This document shows, piece by piece, positions 1 through 11,044 of a DNA stretch of 64,000 nt. The stretch's first letter is position 1. Each line of letters begins with the position of its first letter. The stretch covers positions 552,787 through 616,786 of the forward strand of contig ML680005.1 in the NCBI GenBank assembly GCA_007922225.1. The letters run 5' to 3'. The notes beneath the pieces were generated by a model that made no database searches, was not told the DNA's origin, and worked only from the letters and a program-made list of their open reading frames with translations. This DNA is from Emydura subglobosa. Lineage: Eukaryota; Chordata; Testudines; Chelidae. A program made the position numbers and the translations under genes.

Positions 1-1175
1 AACCAAAGAGTAGGTGAATCATCCTGGGGCATGTGAGGGGGGGAAGAGCTGCAGAGATACCAGCAAACCCAAAACACTTGCTCATCACAGAATGCCTTGT
101 GACAAAAGGGTGGCAGCACCAAAGCATCAGAGACAGTGTGAACAGGAGCTCTGCAAACTCCCTTCTCACCTCTACGAGCTAACCAGCAGCATCTCACACT
201 ATTCCACTCCCGTGCCCTTGGCATGCTGGGGCAATGAGTACAGCACATCCAGCTATTTCAATCTTCCCAGTCCTGAAGCTCTGCCCATCCCACTCAACCT
301 GACTCGCCGCACTCACTGGTCAAGTCCCAAGTTTCTCTTGAACTGCTCAGTCATCAGCCACGTTGTGAGCCAAGGCCACACGGGCCAGGGCCACTAAGAA
401 GTTCTCTCTCTCTAGCCCCACCACAAAGACTCTTGTCCCTGGTCTCATGATCTCATGTCTTGAAAACTGCAGTCTTCGTCCCTCTGGTCTCCCTGACATC
501 CACATCATCTGCCTCAGTGCACACAAAACACTGCTGCTAAAATCAACTTCCTTGCTCTTTATTTTGACCACCCCACCCCCCATTTTAACGCCTTCACTGT
601 CATTGTCTTCAAACCCTGGCATGACTGTCCCTCCCTACCTAGCAGCCCCTGTTCACAATGCCAGCCTTATGCACCCATCTGTCAGGGTCCTCCATGCCAC
701 GCCTCTGCTGGGACTATGCATTCCAGTTCCTCCTGAAAGTCCATCTGTGTCAAGACACTTCTCAGCTAGGTCACCTTGGGTACCATTTACGTATCACACG
801 TACTGGGGGGCAGTGGAGACCTCCGCAATGAAGATGTCTAAGATTCTGCATTATAAATATTCTTACCGTTTTGGGTTTTGTTTTGTTGGGTTTTTTAAAG
901 AGCTCTCGTGTCTCCATGGCTTGTAAGCAGGACTTTGAAGAGTGGCTGGTAGACAGCCCTATGGTCAGGGAAGTGCCTTTTGCAAGCCTGCTGGAAATCT
1001 GTGCAGATTTGACAGAGTTAGGAACTGCTGCAACTTGCCACTTATTGTCTGTGGGTCACACAGACTGTCGGAAAGAGCCTTACCATTCCACGGCATGACA
1101 ACTCTGAATATCCTTGGTGCCCTTGTAAATGTTCAGTTCCTTCTGGAATCTTACGGTTTTGGCCTCAGTGACTTC

Positions 1176-1740
1176 CTGTAGCAGTGATTTCCACAGTTTA
1201 ACCACACGTTTCATAAAAAAGTATTTCCTTTTATCAGGTTTGAATTTCCCACCATTTCATTTCACAGAACATCCCTTGCTCCTGTGTTAGAAAGGAAGGG
1301 AGCCGCGCACTCCTGATCTCCCTTCTCTAGACTAGTTCCTATTTTATAGACTTATCTTATTGCCTCTTATTTATCTCCTCTCTAAGGCAACAATCCCAAG
1401 CCTTTCAATGGCTCTTCAGAGGAAAGTTTTCCAAGGCCCTTGACCATTCCCATTGCTGTTCTATGAACCCATCTAGGTCTGCAAACCTTTTTTGAGAGAG
1501 GGTGACCAGTACTGCACACAGTATCCCCTGGAGGCTGCGCCACTGATCTAAATAAAACCACAAACATTATAAATAAAAAGTTCTTTGTATTGTTCATCAT
1601 CTCACTCCTTAAGCTTCCTAACATCTTGTTTGCTTTTTCTGACCATAGTTGAACACTAAGCAGAGGTCTTCATTGAGCTCTACAATCATGCCAAGGTCAC
1701 TTCTCATGAGCTGATACAGGTAATTGAGAAACCTGGAAAG
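1176..1740 (-). repeat. Decayed CR1/L3-like LINE fragment
   Basis: On the minus strand this resembles the 3' coding part of a CR1/L3-type LINE. Recognisable blocks include the 'gatttccacagtttaacc' region, the block about a reading being the product of a 'gaccagtactgcacacagtat' type sentence, and the downstream 'cttctcatgagctgata' tail. All frames are broken. It is more diverged than the CR1 copies in the middle of the window, so it is probably an old insertion in the AGAP3 intron. Confidence 0.55.
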
Positions 1741-1817
1741 TGTAGGAATCGTTTCAGTTTCCCCTGAGTGTGCATTACTTGGCATTTGTCAACAATGAAT
1801 GCTGTGTTGCCACTGTC

Positions 1818-1880
1818 AGAGACAGGACACTGGGATACCTGGACCTTGGGTCTGATCCAGTTTGGCAATTCTGATGTTCC
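1818..1880 (+). repeat. CR1 3'-tail fragment
   Basis: A short plus-strand match to the 3' tail shared by several copies here, 'acactgggatacctggacc' then 'ggtctgatccagtttggc'. The same tail recurs at 17100-17145, 57065-57125 and, inverted, at 13735-13790. Confidence 0.5.
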
Positions 1881-2134
1881 TGGGGCTTCTACTGCTTCAA
1901 CTACAGGACTAACCACATTAGCTGGCAGAGGAGAAATCTTAGCTAACTGAACCAGTCATTAAAGCAGAATGCACAAGACACTGAAATTGCAAGCTACCTG
2001 TTCTCAACCAGCCCCATTTTACAAAGAGCATAGCAAAGGATAAAGATAGATCAGGTTCTGACAGCTGGGCAGCATGACTACACAGATGGGATCTGGGTCT
2101 GCCATATCCATAGATTGTAAGGCCAGAAGACACC

Positions 2135-2510
2135 AATAGGCAGCAGGGTTAAAACAAACACCAGGCAGTACTTCCTCACACAGAGCAGCCAATCTGTGCA
2201 ACATACTGCCAGGGGATACTGTGGAGACCAAAAGTGTAAATGGGTTCAAAAAAGAATGAGATAAGTTCCTGGAGGATAGGCCCATCAATGACTAATAGCC
2301 AAGATGGTCAGGAATGCGACCCCATGCACTGGGTGTCCCTAACCTCTGACTGCATATGCTGGGACTGGACAAGAGAGAATGGATCACTTGATAACTGACC
2401 GGATCTCTTCATTCTCTCTGAAGCTTCTGGTACTAGCCACTGTCAGAAAACAAGATACGGGGCCAGATCAATCATTGGTCTGACCCTGCATGACCATTCT
2501 TATGTCCGAT
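2135..2510 (+). repeat. CR1 LINE 3' end
   Basis: This is the last part of a CR1 open reading frame plus its 3' tail. The block from about 2140 encodes a decayed version of the final 'W/N-N-S-L-P' then '[11 protein letters not shown]' segment. It is followed by 'agccaagatggtcaggaat' and ends with the 'ggtctgaccctgcatgacc' tail. It is colinear with the copies at 13731-14100 (inverted), 16886-17150 and 61930-62370. Confidence 0.7.
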
Positions 2511-5500
2511 GTGATCCTCTAGTCCGACCCACCTGCATAACACAGAGTCCCTGCGTTAGTTCCTCTTTGGACTATGGTATGTTGGAGATCTGGGTTATAT
2601 CTCCAGTTCGCGTAGCCTCTCATTAGGGTGTGAAGCTTCTCAGTTGTGAAGGGTACAGACTTGACACCAACTGGGAGAAGAAGCGAGTCCCAATTATGAT
2701 TTGTCTTTGCTCCAGGGGGTTTGGCCTGTGTGGTGCCCCAAGAGGGGGACAGGCCACTGGACCCATGTGCTGTATAAAGGGGGTCAAACAAGAGGAGCCT
2801 GGACCAGCTCTCCTCCATCCCTGAGACACAGAGGGATGGCCCACGTCCTGGCCCCTCAGGGACCATGTGCTGAGTCAGGGGTGATTGGGTGGGAGCCCCA
2901 TTCCACTCTCTCCCCCCTTCAGTGGCTCTGGCTACAGCTGGGCCATGTTTCTTCCCTGGGGTTCCAGAGCAGTGAACACTGCGGATGTGGTGGAAGCAGC
3001 CCAGCATTCAAATTTCAAGGGAATGGGCGCAATGACGGAACGAAACTGTGACAATGCAAGCCACAGCAGGGAAATGGTCATTTTCAAGAGTTTACGACCC
3101 AGCCAAATCCAAATAGACTGGCATGGAGCAAGCCAAGGACACATCTCTGGCCCCAAGACTCCGCTGTTGCTAACACTGGAGGGGTGAAGATTCTCCAAAA
3201 GTCACAAGAATCTTTTAAAATGGAAGGTATTGGGCAGCCTGACTAGAGGGGCTGCTGCCAGCTGCCCTAGAACATTCGTCAGCCTAACTCAGCGCTGCTC
3301 CCGACCGGCTGCCCCTGTGTGTTTGCTTCTTTCACTCGCTTTCAACTGGGAGTTCCTAGGGGCTGGGGACTGGGGCTTCTCTTTTACTGGAAAGAACCCA
3401 GCTCACTGCCAGTACTACTGGAAACAATTTACTACTAATCAAGTTAGCCAGGTGGACAAGTTCTTCTCACTCAGAACCGGATACAGATTTGCAACCAGTT
3501 CTCCATAGGTCAAAAGGATGAGAATCCCTGCCCCCAACTAGAGGATTCCACAGAAAAATCCAGGCTACCCACTCCTGGCCCTTACATGGGGAACTCCCAT
3601 TGACAGGGCGCAGGATGGACTGAGAATGACAGAAACCCCAATCCAGGATGACACAGGACAATATTCAGGACAGTCTCTTCATTTCAATGAATCATACAAA
3701 AGCACCCCAATGTGGGGGAGGGGACAGGGAGGCACAGGGTCACTGGGCAGAATCAAAGTGGACCAGGCACCTCTGTGTGGCCCAGTTCCACAAGCGTGCC
3801 GCCAAGCGGCAAGGGAGACACGCTAGCAGATTCCTCAGGCGGAATAAGGGCCTCGTAATGCAAAGAGGGCTCGTCCCCACAGCCAATCTGAGTAGGAGCA
3901 ATGGCCTCAACGCCAGACCCCCACCCACCCCTCGCACTCAGCTTTCCTCACCTGCTAGCCACAGACTTGGTGGCCAAGCCCCCAGCACTTATGCTCCCTA
4001 CCACTCCCATGCCCTCATTCCTGCACTCAGCCTCCCCCTGCCTCTTGGATGCAGTTTCAATGAGCAAGCTCACACACCCTCTCTCTGCCCAGCTCCCACA
4101 GCTGGTAATACAGAAGCCTCCTCATGACCAGCTGCTGACAGCATGTGCTATGAACACTTGAGGGAGAAACAAGCTGAAACACACTGGGCACCAGCTAGCT
4201 GACTGCACCTGTCCAGCAAATACAGGCCTGTCCAACGCAGCTCCTAGCTCAGACACTGGCGTTTTGCAGTCACCCACTAGGGAACAGCCATTGCCAACAC
4301 CGATCTGCTTTCCCCTCGGAGCATGCACATCATCTGATGTTGCAGACAAACAGCCCCAAACCTGCCCCCGACCAGACACACACGCCCTCACTGGAGCTGG
4401 GCATTCTCCTGTGCCCACTGGGCAAAGACTGTAGAGCATGCACTGCTCTGACCTGCCTGTACAGAGACTCACGCGGGAACCCTGGCAAAATCTGCTAGCT
4501 CAAAGCAGCTTTTCATTAACACAGATCCAAAGACCCAGGACAATTGTTGCTAATGAGCTGCCGCCCCCACTCCCTGCATGTGATCTGAGCTCCCAGGGCC
4601 CTGGTACCCGACATTGCAGTATTAACACATGAGACACATGAGCTGTTGAACAACACATCAGCCTGCTCAGTCCCAAAAGCTGAGATCCACCCGCCACACC
4701 ATGGCACCACTCAGTTCACAGATGACTCAGGTCTCCAGAGTCCCCTGACTTCTCCCCTCCACCTCATGCCATAGAGCCATGGTGATATCACTGGGGCAAG
4801 AGGGGCCACTTTCTCAGCCTTCTGCCTAGAAGGCCTCAGCAGGAAGAAGTGACTTCACTCCCATTTCCCAGCGAGCACATGTCAGCAAGAACTAAAATCT
4901 AAAATGAGTGGCAGACAGAGAAGAGACACAGGGACCCCAGGAAGGTTAGGGGAGCCCAAGTCCACTAACCATCTTCTCACAATTCCAGACTGAGGTAACC
5001 CCTGACCCACCTTCGATGATTTTCCTTTGGCACCCCAGGCAGAGGCGATTCAGTGCCACTGATGCACATTCACTGTGTGGGGCAGCTCTGGCTGAAGCCA
5101 ACGGTAAATCTACAGCAGGCTCTGTTCTGGGGAAGGACTTACTGTTAACAATGGCTCCCCTCAGTAGGATCCCGCAAGGAAGGTTCTCTTGTGATCTGTA
5201 AGGGCACAAGCTCTCCTCTCTGGCAGTGGGCCCTTCTACCAGCCCTCCATAGCTCTCAGTCCCCGTGCATGGGGGCACCAGTCCCATTCAATTAGACACG
5301 TGCCCTAAAAGCCAGGCTTTCAGGAGACTTCTGACATCAGATCTCCTCCTCTCATTAATAAACACCAAGGCTGAAGCACAGGGGGCTGTGCGACAGTCAG
5401 TAACTGATTAATCACAAACTATCTGCAGAGCAATGGAGCCAACACACCAGCTCTCCCAGCATCAGGGGCTCCATTTTCTGCAGCTGCAGCGGCAGCAGAT

Positions 5501-6592
5501 CTCTCATCCCCAGGGGAAGCTGGGGGGGCCGGCGGAAGCAGCTCTTTAGAGGCAGGATCTGATCACACTTCTATAAGGTACTTTGATCATTCCTAATCAG
5601 ACACTGCAAACACAACAGAACAAGTCACAGAGGATGAAGCTGACAAGCCTCCTTCTGAAGGAGACGAAACAAAAACAGGCAGCAGTTCCGGCACACACAA
5701 AATGAAGGCAGCGAGACGTTCTCCTGCCCCTCCTGAGTCCTGGCACCAATGGCAAGTGCAGTGGAACTACGGAGTCCCAACCACGGAGCACAGATAACAC
5801 GGCGCCTGTCAGAAAAGGACATGACAAGGATCTCCGCAGGGAGACACCCGCTGGGACACCCACATCCATCCCTAGGCCTCGGGACCGAGGAGGAAACGCA
5901 GCCAGCCCAAGGCAGAAACCACCAATGGGTCTGATCCCCTCTCACTCACACCACGGTAGATCAATGGGGATTAACCAGTGTTGAGAGCAGAATCAGTCCA
6001 ATATCTCTGGAGAGTAGAGGCAAGTCAGTGCAAAGGCCACAAGAAGCCAGCACCCAACCCCTCGGGCCCTGGTCAGGAAGGCCCTCAGGGCACCTCTTCA
6101 GAAAAGACCCCTCAGAAACAAGCCAGACTGTATGGCAGCTCTGAGCTGGGCTCCTCCCTGGTGACCTGCTGTCCTGGGCTGTGATGCAAGAGCCACAGCA
6201 CACCTGTGCTTCCACCTGACATAACATGCTCCAGTCCCCAGACTCTGGCCCAGAGATGCTCCACATTTCCCCACGCACTCCCCGTCCGATCTGAGCTCCT
6301 CCGCAGGGAAGGAGGCTGGACCCGCCAGATCCAGAGCACCTTCCCTGACCCCCCATCTCTGCTCTGGCAGTTCAGCCTCCACACCTGCCCCACAGTCCAG
6401 TCACCCCGTGCAGCTGCAGACAGACGTGAGTCCAACTCGACCTTCGCTGGTGCTCGGACCGGCTCTAGGCCTCTCCCGGCCTCCCTCGCACTGTCCCTCC
6501 CCAGCCCCTGCAGCCTCCTCCTGGTCCTTCTCCCAGACAAAGGAGCTCACACCTGCCTGGCCTCTGCCTCTGCCGCTCCCTCCCGCAAGTGC

Positions 6593-6780
6593 CGGTTCGG
6601 CCCGCACTCACCCGCGGGAGAGGGCCTGCCCCGGCTCTGGCTCTGGCTCTGTGCCCCCTGGCCCGGTTCGGCCCGCACTCAGGCTTGGGGGAAAGGGCCG
6701 GCTCTGCCTGCACGCCCCAGCCCGGTTCTGCCCGCACTCCCCCGCTCGGGGAGGGCCCGGCCCGGTTCGGCCCGCACTCA
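6593..6780. repeat. Tandem repeat copying the AGAP3 splice donor
   Basis: Four copies of an 18-bp core, 'cggttcggcccgcactca', begin at 6593, 6664, 6723 (one internal change and a changed last base) and 6763. Spacing is 71, 59 and 40 bp, and the filler is G/C-rich and related. The copy at 6763-6780 contains the genuine AGAP3 exon-1 donor when read on the minus strand. The copy at 6593-6612 also reads GGTGAGTG on that strand. Confidence 0.7.
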
Positions 6781-6781
6781 C

Positions 6782-7046
6782 CCTCGATGGAGATGACGTG
6801 CTCGCGGATCTGGCTCTGCAGCGCCAGGTCCTCCACCCGCTCGATCAGGTCGTAGATCGCGTAGATGTTGGGATGCACCGACTCGAAGCGGCCGATCTCG
6901 GCCCGGATCGCGGCCGAGTTGGAGAGGCCGAACTGGGGCGGGGGCGGCCCGCCCTGCTGCGGCCCCGAGGGGCCCGGCCCCGGCCCGCCCGGCGCGGCCA
7001 GGCTCTGCTGCTGCGGGCTCTGCCCGGGCCCCGCCTGGAAGTTCAT
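6782..7046 (-). CDS. AGAP3: AGAP3 first coding exon (partial gene)
   Basis: AGAP3 is a multidomain Arf GTPase-activating protein with GTP-binding, PH, ArfGAP and ankyrin parts, studied in glutamate-receptor signalling and trafficking. Only its first coding exon lies here. It encodes 88 codons plus one base. Residues 1-40 are a Gln/Pro/Gly-rich low-complexity start ([10 protein letters not shown]...). Residues 41-88 are the conserved block beginning [11 protein letters not shown], passing through [17 protein letters not shown] and ending REHVISIE, which I recognise from vertebrate AGAP3. The start at 7046 is the ATG opening the conserved MNFQ; the frame stays open upstream to 7232, but that part is G/C-rich and looks like 5' UTR. 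The exon ends at 6782 with donor GTGAGTG in phase 1, as expected for the next exon to begin mid-codon. The low-complexity part appears longer and more Pro/Gly-rich than I recall for mammals. Confidence 0.92.
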
Positions 7047-7719
7047 GGCTCCGGGGCAGCGGGCGCGGCTCAGCGGCTCAGCGGCGCGGGGCGGCGGGTG
7101 GCCAGGCCGCAGGCAGCCGCTGCATGGCCGGGGCGGGGCGGGGCGGCGCGGCTCGGCTCGGCGCGGCTCCGGTCGGTGTCGGCTCCGCTCCGCTCTCCCC
7201 GCCGCTTCCCGAGCCCGGCGGCCCGCGAGCACCCAGCCAGCAGCAGGACCGCGTCACGCCGCCGCCCCCGCCTCCCCCCGCGTCAGCGCCGGCTCCGGGG
7301 ACCGGCCCCCGCAGGGGAGGGGAACGGGAGCGGGAGCCTGCCTCTGCCTCTGCCTCCGCTCGGCTCCGACCAGCCGCCTCGCCGCCCGCCCGCCTGCGAG
7401 CCGGGAGCGCAGCCGCAGCCTCAGCCTCAGCCCGCCGCCGGCCTGGGCAGGAAGGGCCGCGGCGCCCCGGCCAGCCCCGCCCCGGAGCTCGGCTCCCCAG
7501 CCATCATTCCCAGCCCCGCCGGGACCCTGCCGCCGCCCGCCGCGCCTCCGGGTGCCTGTCCGCTGCCAGGAGCCGCGGGGCCACCGCAGCGAGAGTGCGC
7601 GCGGGTCACTCCCGGGCCTAGGGCGCTGGGTGCGGGAGCTGCTGTGCGCCGGACAGCCGGCCAAGGTCGCCAGGTGGGGCGAGCACCTCTGACTGCACGC
7701 TGGGCGGAAGTGCACCGAC

Positions 7720-8211
7720 CAGGCGGCCTGGGAAAGTGCTTCACGCTCCCATTAGCACTAGCCAGCGACTCTGCCAATGACTCCCGGCCTGGCGATGGGG
7801 GTTGGGGGAGTAATTGATTCACCGCCCAGAAATGTGACTGCTTCGGAGTTCAGGCTCACCCGCAGTACCCCTTCCCTTCCCTTCCCCCGCGAGCATGGAG
7901 TGCAGCTCAGCTCTGACACCAGACGGTGCCACCCCTGGCGCTTGTCCTAAGGACTCCATCGGGAATGTCGCCGGCACATGCCCCTGCCCTGCTACACAGC
8001 CCTGGGAGAAGAGTAGATCGCACTTCTCTGCTTGCACAAACGAGGTGCTGGGAATAATCCCTGCCAGCTGTATTGGTTGACACCCCAGCACCCTGCAGGG
8101 AAGATGGAGCATATGTAGACAACAGAAAGAATACAACGCTGTGGGACACACCACACCCTATACAATGGCATGTTTTGCTAGTCCTTCTGCATGCCTGTTT
8201 ACATCCCGGGG
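7720..8211. other. Intergenic, nothing recognised
   Basis: Base composition falls back from the CpG island to genome average. I see no gene, RNA or clear repeat in this interval. Confidence 0.5.
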
Positions 8212-8290
8212 GTTAGGGTTAGAAGGGGTCTCAGGAGGTATCTAGTCCAACCCCCATTGATCTGCACAGAGCAAGCAAAGGGGCTGAGTA
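8212..8290 (-). repeat. CR1 3'-end fragment
   Basis: The block 'agaaggggtctcaggaggta' followed by 'tctagtccaaccccc' matches the inverted 3' end seen in full at 20440-20480 and 34825-34860. It is very short. The preceding 'gggttagggttag' is part of this decayed end and is not a telomere. Confidence 0.6.
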
Positions 8291-9060
8291 TAGGCCAGGG
8301 GTAGCCCTGCCCTAAATGTGATGCCTTACCGAGGACACAGTCTGATCATTTCTCCTACAATACAATAGCGATCTGCTGCATCCCTGCAGCTCTCCATAGC
8401 ACCTGGGAAGACAAAGTGCTGGAGCGTGTCTGTCAGGAGCAGCTTGAGACATTACTCAGAAAGCAGCAGAGTTAAGTTTGCAAGGCAAGGTCCTGGACAA
8501 CACTGTCAGAGTCAGATAAGGGAGGAACCTACAGCAGAGAGTCATCAGCACACTCCAATCACCACACCATACCCTATGCCTCAGGGTTTATCTACACAGG
8601 GATGTTACATCGGATTAGGTTGTTTGCTCTGAGAGCAGCAAATTAACTATATAAAACTGAAGTGCATCCTCGCCACTTTGTTACGGCAGCTTAATGGACT
8701 TTCCTTATGAATCACTGCGTTCATGCAGTTCTGCACTTCTTCGAGGTAACTACCTCTGCAGCTTCAGATGCTGCAGTGATATGGCTACAGGTGGAGGAGG
8801 AGCAAGAGATTAAAACTGGGCAATTACATCTGCAGGGCATTTATCTGGAGCAGCTTCACTTAATGAAGCACCATTTCTGGCCTCTCAGATAATGCTGTCT
8901 GGTGAGACAGGACAGTGATGCAAAAGCAGGATGACCAACAGGAGCTGCAGAGCTTCAGGATGGGAAAGTTCCCTAGAGATCTGTGCAGAGCTTGCCCTGT
9001 AGCGGCAGTGGCAGAACACCAACATGGGAGATCTCCTTAGTGTGGGAAAGTGTGGTGCCA

Positions 9061-9531
9061 TCACCATCTGTCCAGAAAAATCCCCTTGTAGTCAGCCCCT
9101 AGGGGACATTTGGGATCAAGGATTCTGCCTTGGGTGCTTTCTGGAAAACTGTCCACCACATGCTCCTTGGGTGTGAGGGTGACAGCATCACGGGCAAAAA
9201 TGCAGTTTAGTTCCTCATAGCGTGAGTGGGTAGTGAGAGCATTATCAGAGGTCCTGTTCTTGTCCCTTGTCATCAGGTACTTCTGCCGGAGCTCCTTTGC
9301 TTTGACTTGACACTGGGACCAGCTCCAGAAGTGCCATCTCTTCTTCATTTGCTCTGACGGTGTTTTGCAAACGTCTGCATTGCGGTTATGCTTCTCTGGA
9401 GAGCTGCCGCTCAAGTCCCATCTAAAGAGGGCAGTCAAGTACTGGAGCTGTGCAGGGGTCCCTGCAGAAGCACAGGGAGCATGGCTGCTATGATGGAGAT
9501 ATGACTCCGGGGGTGTGAAAAAGGGGCACAC
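9061..9531 (-). pseudogene. Myb/SANT-like protein fragment of Harbinger type
   Basis: An open frame of 156 codons resembles the Myb/SANT-like DNA-binding proteins that are multicopy in turtle genomes and derive from Harbinger transposons, where such a protein acts as a DNA-binding partner of the transposase. The strongest stretch is CQVKAKELRQKYLMTRDKNR followed, a little later, by a YEEL segment, matching the third-helix-plus-linker pattern QCRVKxKELRQxYQKTKExN and FYDEL that I recall from the family. The N-terminal first helix, which should start with a W near 'APAWT', is degraded. The frame begins at a non-conserved methionine and no full-length partner domain follows, so I call it a fragment. 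It lies inside inverted repeats of Harbinger type, which supports the assignment independently. Confidence 0.5.
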
Positions 9532-9678
9532 CTAGCTGAGTGCCAGCATTTAAATGGAGGGTGACATCTGATCAAGATAACCCTAGAGCAGCAGAGGACC
9601 ACATATATGCAGACAGTCTAGTCTAGGTGCGAAGCTATGCAGTGTGGGATACCAGTGGGAGGACTGCCAGCAGCAGAG

Positions 9679-9982
9679 TACAGTAGACCCTCACAGTTAT
9701 GAACTGACCAGTGAACCCCACACCTCATTTGGAACCAGAAGTGTGCAATCAGGCAGCCACAGAGAGAGGGAGAAAAGAAGCAAATACAGCACAGTACTGT
9801 GTTAAATGTAAACTACTAAAAACAAAGGGAAGGCAACATTTTTCTTCTGCATAGTAGTAGTTCAAAGCTGTATTAAGGCAATGTTCAGTTGTAAACTTTT
9901 GAAAGAACAACCATAACATTTTGTTCAGAGTTACGAACAACCTCCGTTCCCAAGGTGTTCGTACCTCTGAGGTTCTACTGTA
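9679..9982. mobile_element. Tigger-like (Tc1/mariner) MITE
   Basis: About 300 bp bounded by TA on each side, the expected target duplication for the Tc1/mariner superfamily. The left end reads CAGTAGACCCTCACAGTTA. The right end read on the opposite strand is CAGTAGAACCTCAGAGGTAC. It has no coding capacity. It lies inside the larger Harbinger-like element and must be the younger insertion. Confidence 0.65.
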
Positions 9983-10373
9983 GTTAGGAGTGTGTCCACA
10001 TGAACCTTTAAAGCAAACAAACCCACTGCGAAGTGGGGTTATTCCTGTCTAAGGAGGGATTACTTACTGTGTCTTAAGATGCTAAACAATTCACTTTAAA
10101 AAAAGGTTGTGTGTGTGGACACCTTACAGTGGCAAGGCCCTATAAGGGGAACAAACTTATGCTACTCAAATGTAACATCCTTGTGTGGACAAAGTCTCAG
10201 AATAGACTAATTAGCTACTAAACCGAAGTTCCAACCTTAGCTACAGCGGAGCTACCATCCCATTAGATAACATTTTACTAGCTAATAAAATTAAATGCTT
10301 TGTATCTAGTCCAGAAACAGATGTACATTTCATATCACATACTGAAGAAACAGGTACAATATTTTTTAAAAAG

Positions 10374-10895
10374 TCATAGAATCCTAGAATATTAGAGTTG
10401 GAAGGGACCTCAGGAGGTATCTAGTCCAACCCCCTGCTCAGAGCAGGACCAACACCAACTAAATCATCCCAACAGGGTTTTGTCAAGCCTCAGCTTAAAA
10501 GCCTCTATGGATGGAGATTCCACCACCTCCCTAGGTAACACATTCCAGTGCTTCACCACCCTTTTAGTGACAAAGTTTTCCTAATATCCAATCTAGACCT
10601 TCCCCACTGCAACCTGAGATCATTGCTCCTTGTTCTGTCATCAAGTACCGCTGAGAAAAGCCCAGCTCCATCCTCCCTGGAACCTCCTTTTAGATAGTTG
10701 AAGGCTGCTATCAAATCCCCCCCTCATTCTTCTCTTCTGCAGTCTAAACAAGCCTAGTTCCCTCAGCCTCTCCTCATACGTCATGTACTGCAGCCCCTAA
10801 TCATTTTTGTTGCCCTCCGCTGCACTCTCTCCAATTTGTCCACATCCTTCCTGTAGTGGGGGACCCAAAACTGGACACAATACTCCATTGACTGG
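10374..10895 (-). mobile_element. CR1 LINE, 5'-truncated
   Basis: The 3' end ('tcatagaatcctagaatatt') is at the left edge. The copy then runs through the segment encoding the C-terminal part of CR1 ORF2 ([17 protein letters not shown]), ending near 10895. The frame is broken in several places. It is one of the better preserved CR1 family members in the window. Confidence 0.9.
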
Positions 10896-10931
10896 ACACA
10901 AGTGCATCCATTACTCTGAAAATGTAATTGT

Positions 10932-11025
10932 AATAGAGTCATTGGTGGGTTAGGTGATCTAGTGGTTAGCACACTTAGCATCACCTCCCAGCTAGTAGGT
11001 CTTGCAATCTGGGTCCACTTTTAAT
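10932..11025 (+). repeat. tRNA-like (possible SINE) fragment
   Basis: The segment 'tgatctagtggttagcacac' looks like a Pol III A box of tRNA type. About 45 bases on, 'ggtcttgcaatctggg' resembles a mutated B box. There is no foldable acceptor stem, so a functional tRNA is excluded. A decayed tRNA-derived SINE head is the likeliest origin. Confidence 0.3.
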
Positions 11026-11044
11026 TAGAGATGCAGCGAGGTGC

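Larger units (their letters stand above)
1..6781 (-). other. AGAP3: AGAP3 intron 1 (partial)
   Basis: This stretch lies downstream, on the minus strand, of the AGAP3 first-exon splice donor at 6781/6780, so it is inferred to be the 5' part of a long first intron that continues off the left edge. I looked on the minus strand for the next exon, which should begin the GTPase-like domain, and saw nothing resembling it. Old LINE fragments lie at 1176-2510 and a donor-like tandem repeat at 6593-6780. Between about 2511 and 6590 I see only unique-looking sequence with no gene. Confidence 0.75.
6400..7720 (-). promoter_or_regulatory. AGAP3: CpG island and AGAP3 promoter region
   Basis: The sequence becomes extremely G/C- and CpG-rich between about 6.4 and 7.7 kb, centred on the AGAP3 first exon. 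GC boxes of the Sp1 type are overlapping at about 7130-7145. An ETS-type CGGAAGTG lies at 7705-7712. No TATA box is evident, which fits a dispersed CpG-island promoter. The transcription start cannot be placed from sequence alone, but the 5' UTR should lie in 7047 to about 7700. Long open frames in this interval on both strands are explained by base composition. Confidence 0.7.
8584..10196 (-). mobile_element. Harbinger-like DNA transposon
   Basis: The two ends are inverted repeats. The left end GGGTTTATCTACACAGG continues GATGTTAC; the right end read on the minus strand is GACTTTGTCCACACAAGG followed by ATGTTAC. Both are flanked by the triplet TCA (8581-8583 and 10197-10199), compatible with the 3-bp target duplication of PIF/Harbinger elements, whose usual target is TWA. 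Inside, on the minus strand, is a Myb/SANT-like reading frame (9061-9531). A second element, 9679-9982, has inserted into it. No DDE transposase frame is visible, so it is probably non-autonomous or decayed. Confidence 0.6.

Noticed and set aside
14..926. Overlapping small plus-strand frames at the left edge
   Set aside because: No recognisable domain, no codon bias and they lie within the inferred AGAP3 intron on the opposite strand.
7047..7232. In-frame upstream extension of AGAP3 (62 residues)
   Set aside because: The conserved protein begins at MNFQ; the extension is Arg/Pro-rich, of 5' UTR composition and has no recognisable counterpart.
6408..7817. 469-codon plus-strand frame over the AGAP3 CpG island
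   Set aside because: It is antisense to the AGAP3 exon, extremely Pro/Arg/Gly-rich, and overlaps open frames in several other phases. High GC removes stop codons; no protein features are seen.
8208..8225. Telomere-like 'gggttagggttag'
   Set aside because: Only two units, and they are part of a decayed CR1 3' end.
10932..11025. Functional tRNA gene
   Set aside because: No closed acceptor stem, mutated B box and no terminator run directly after.
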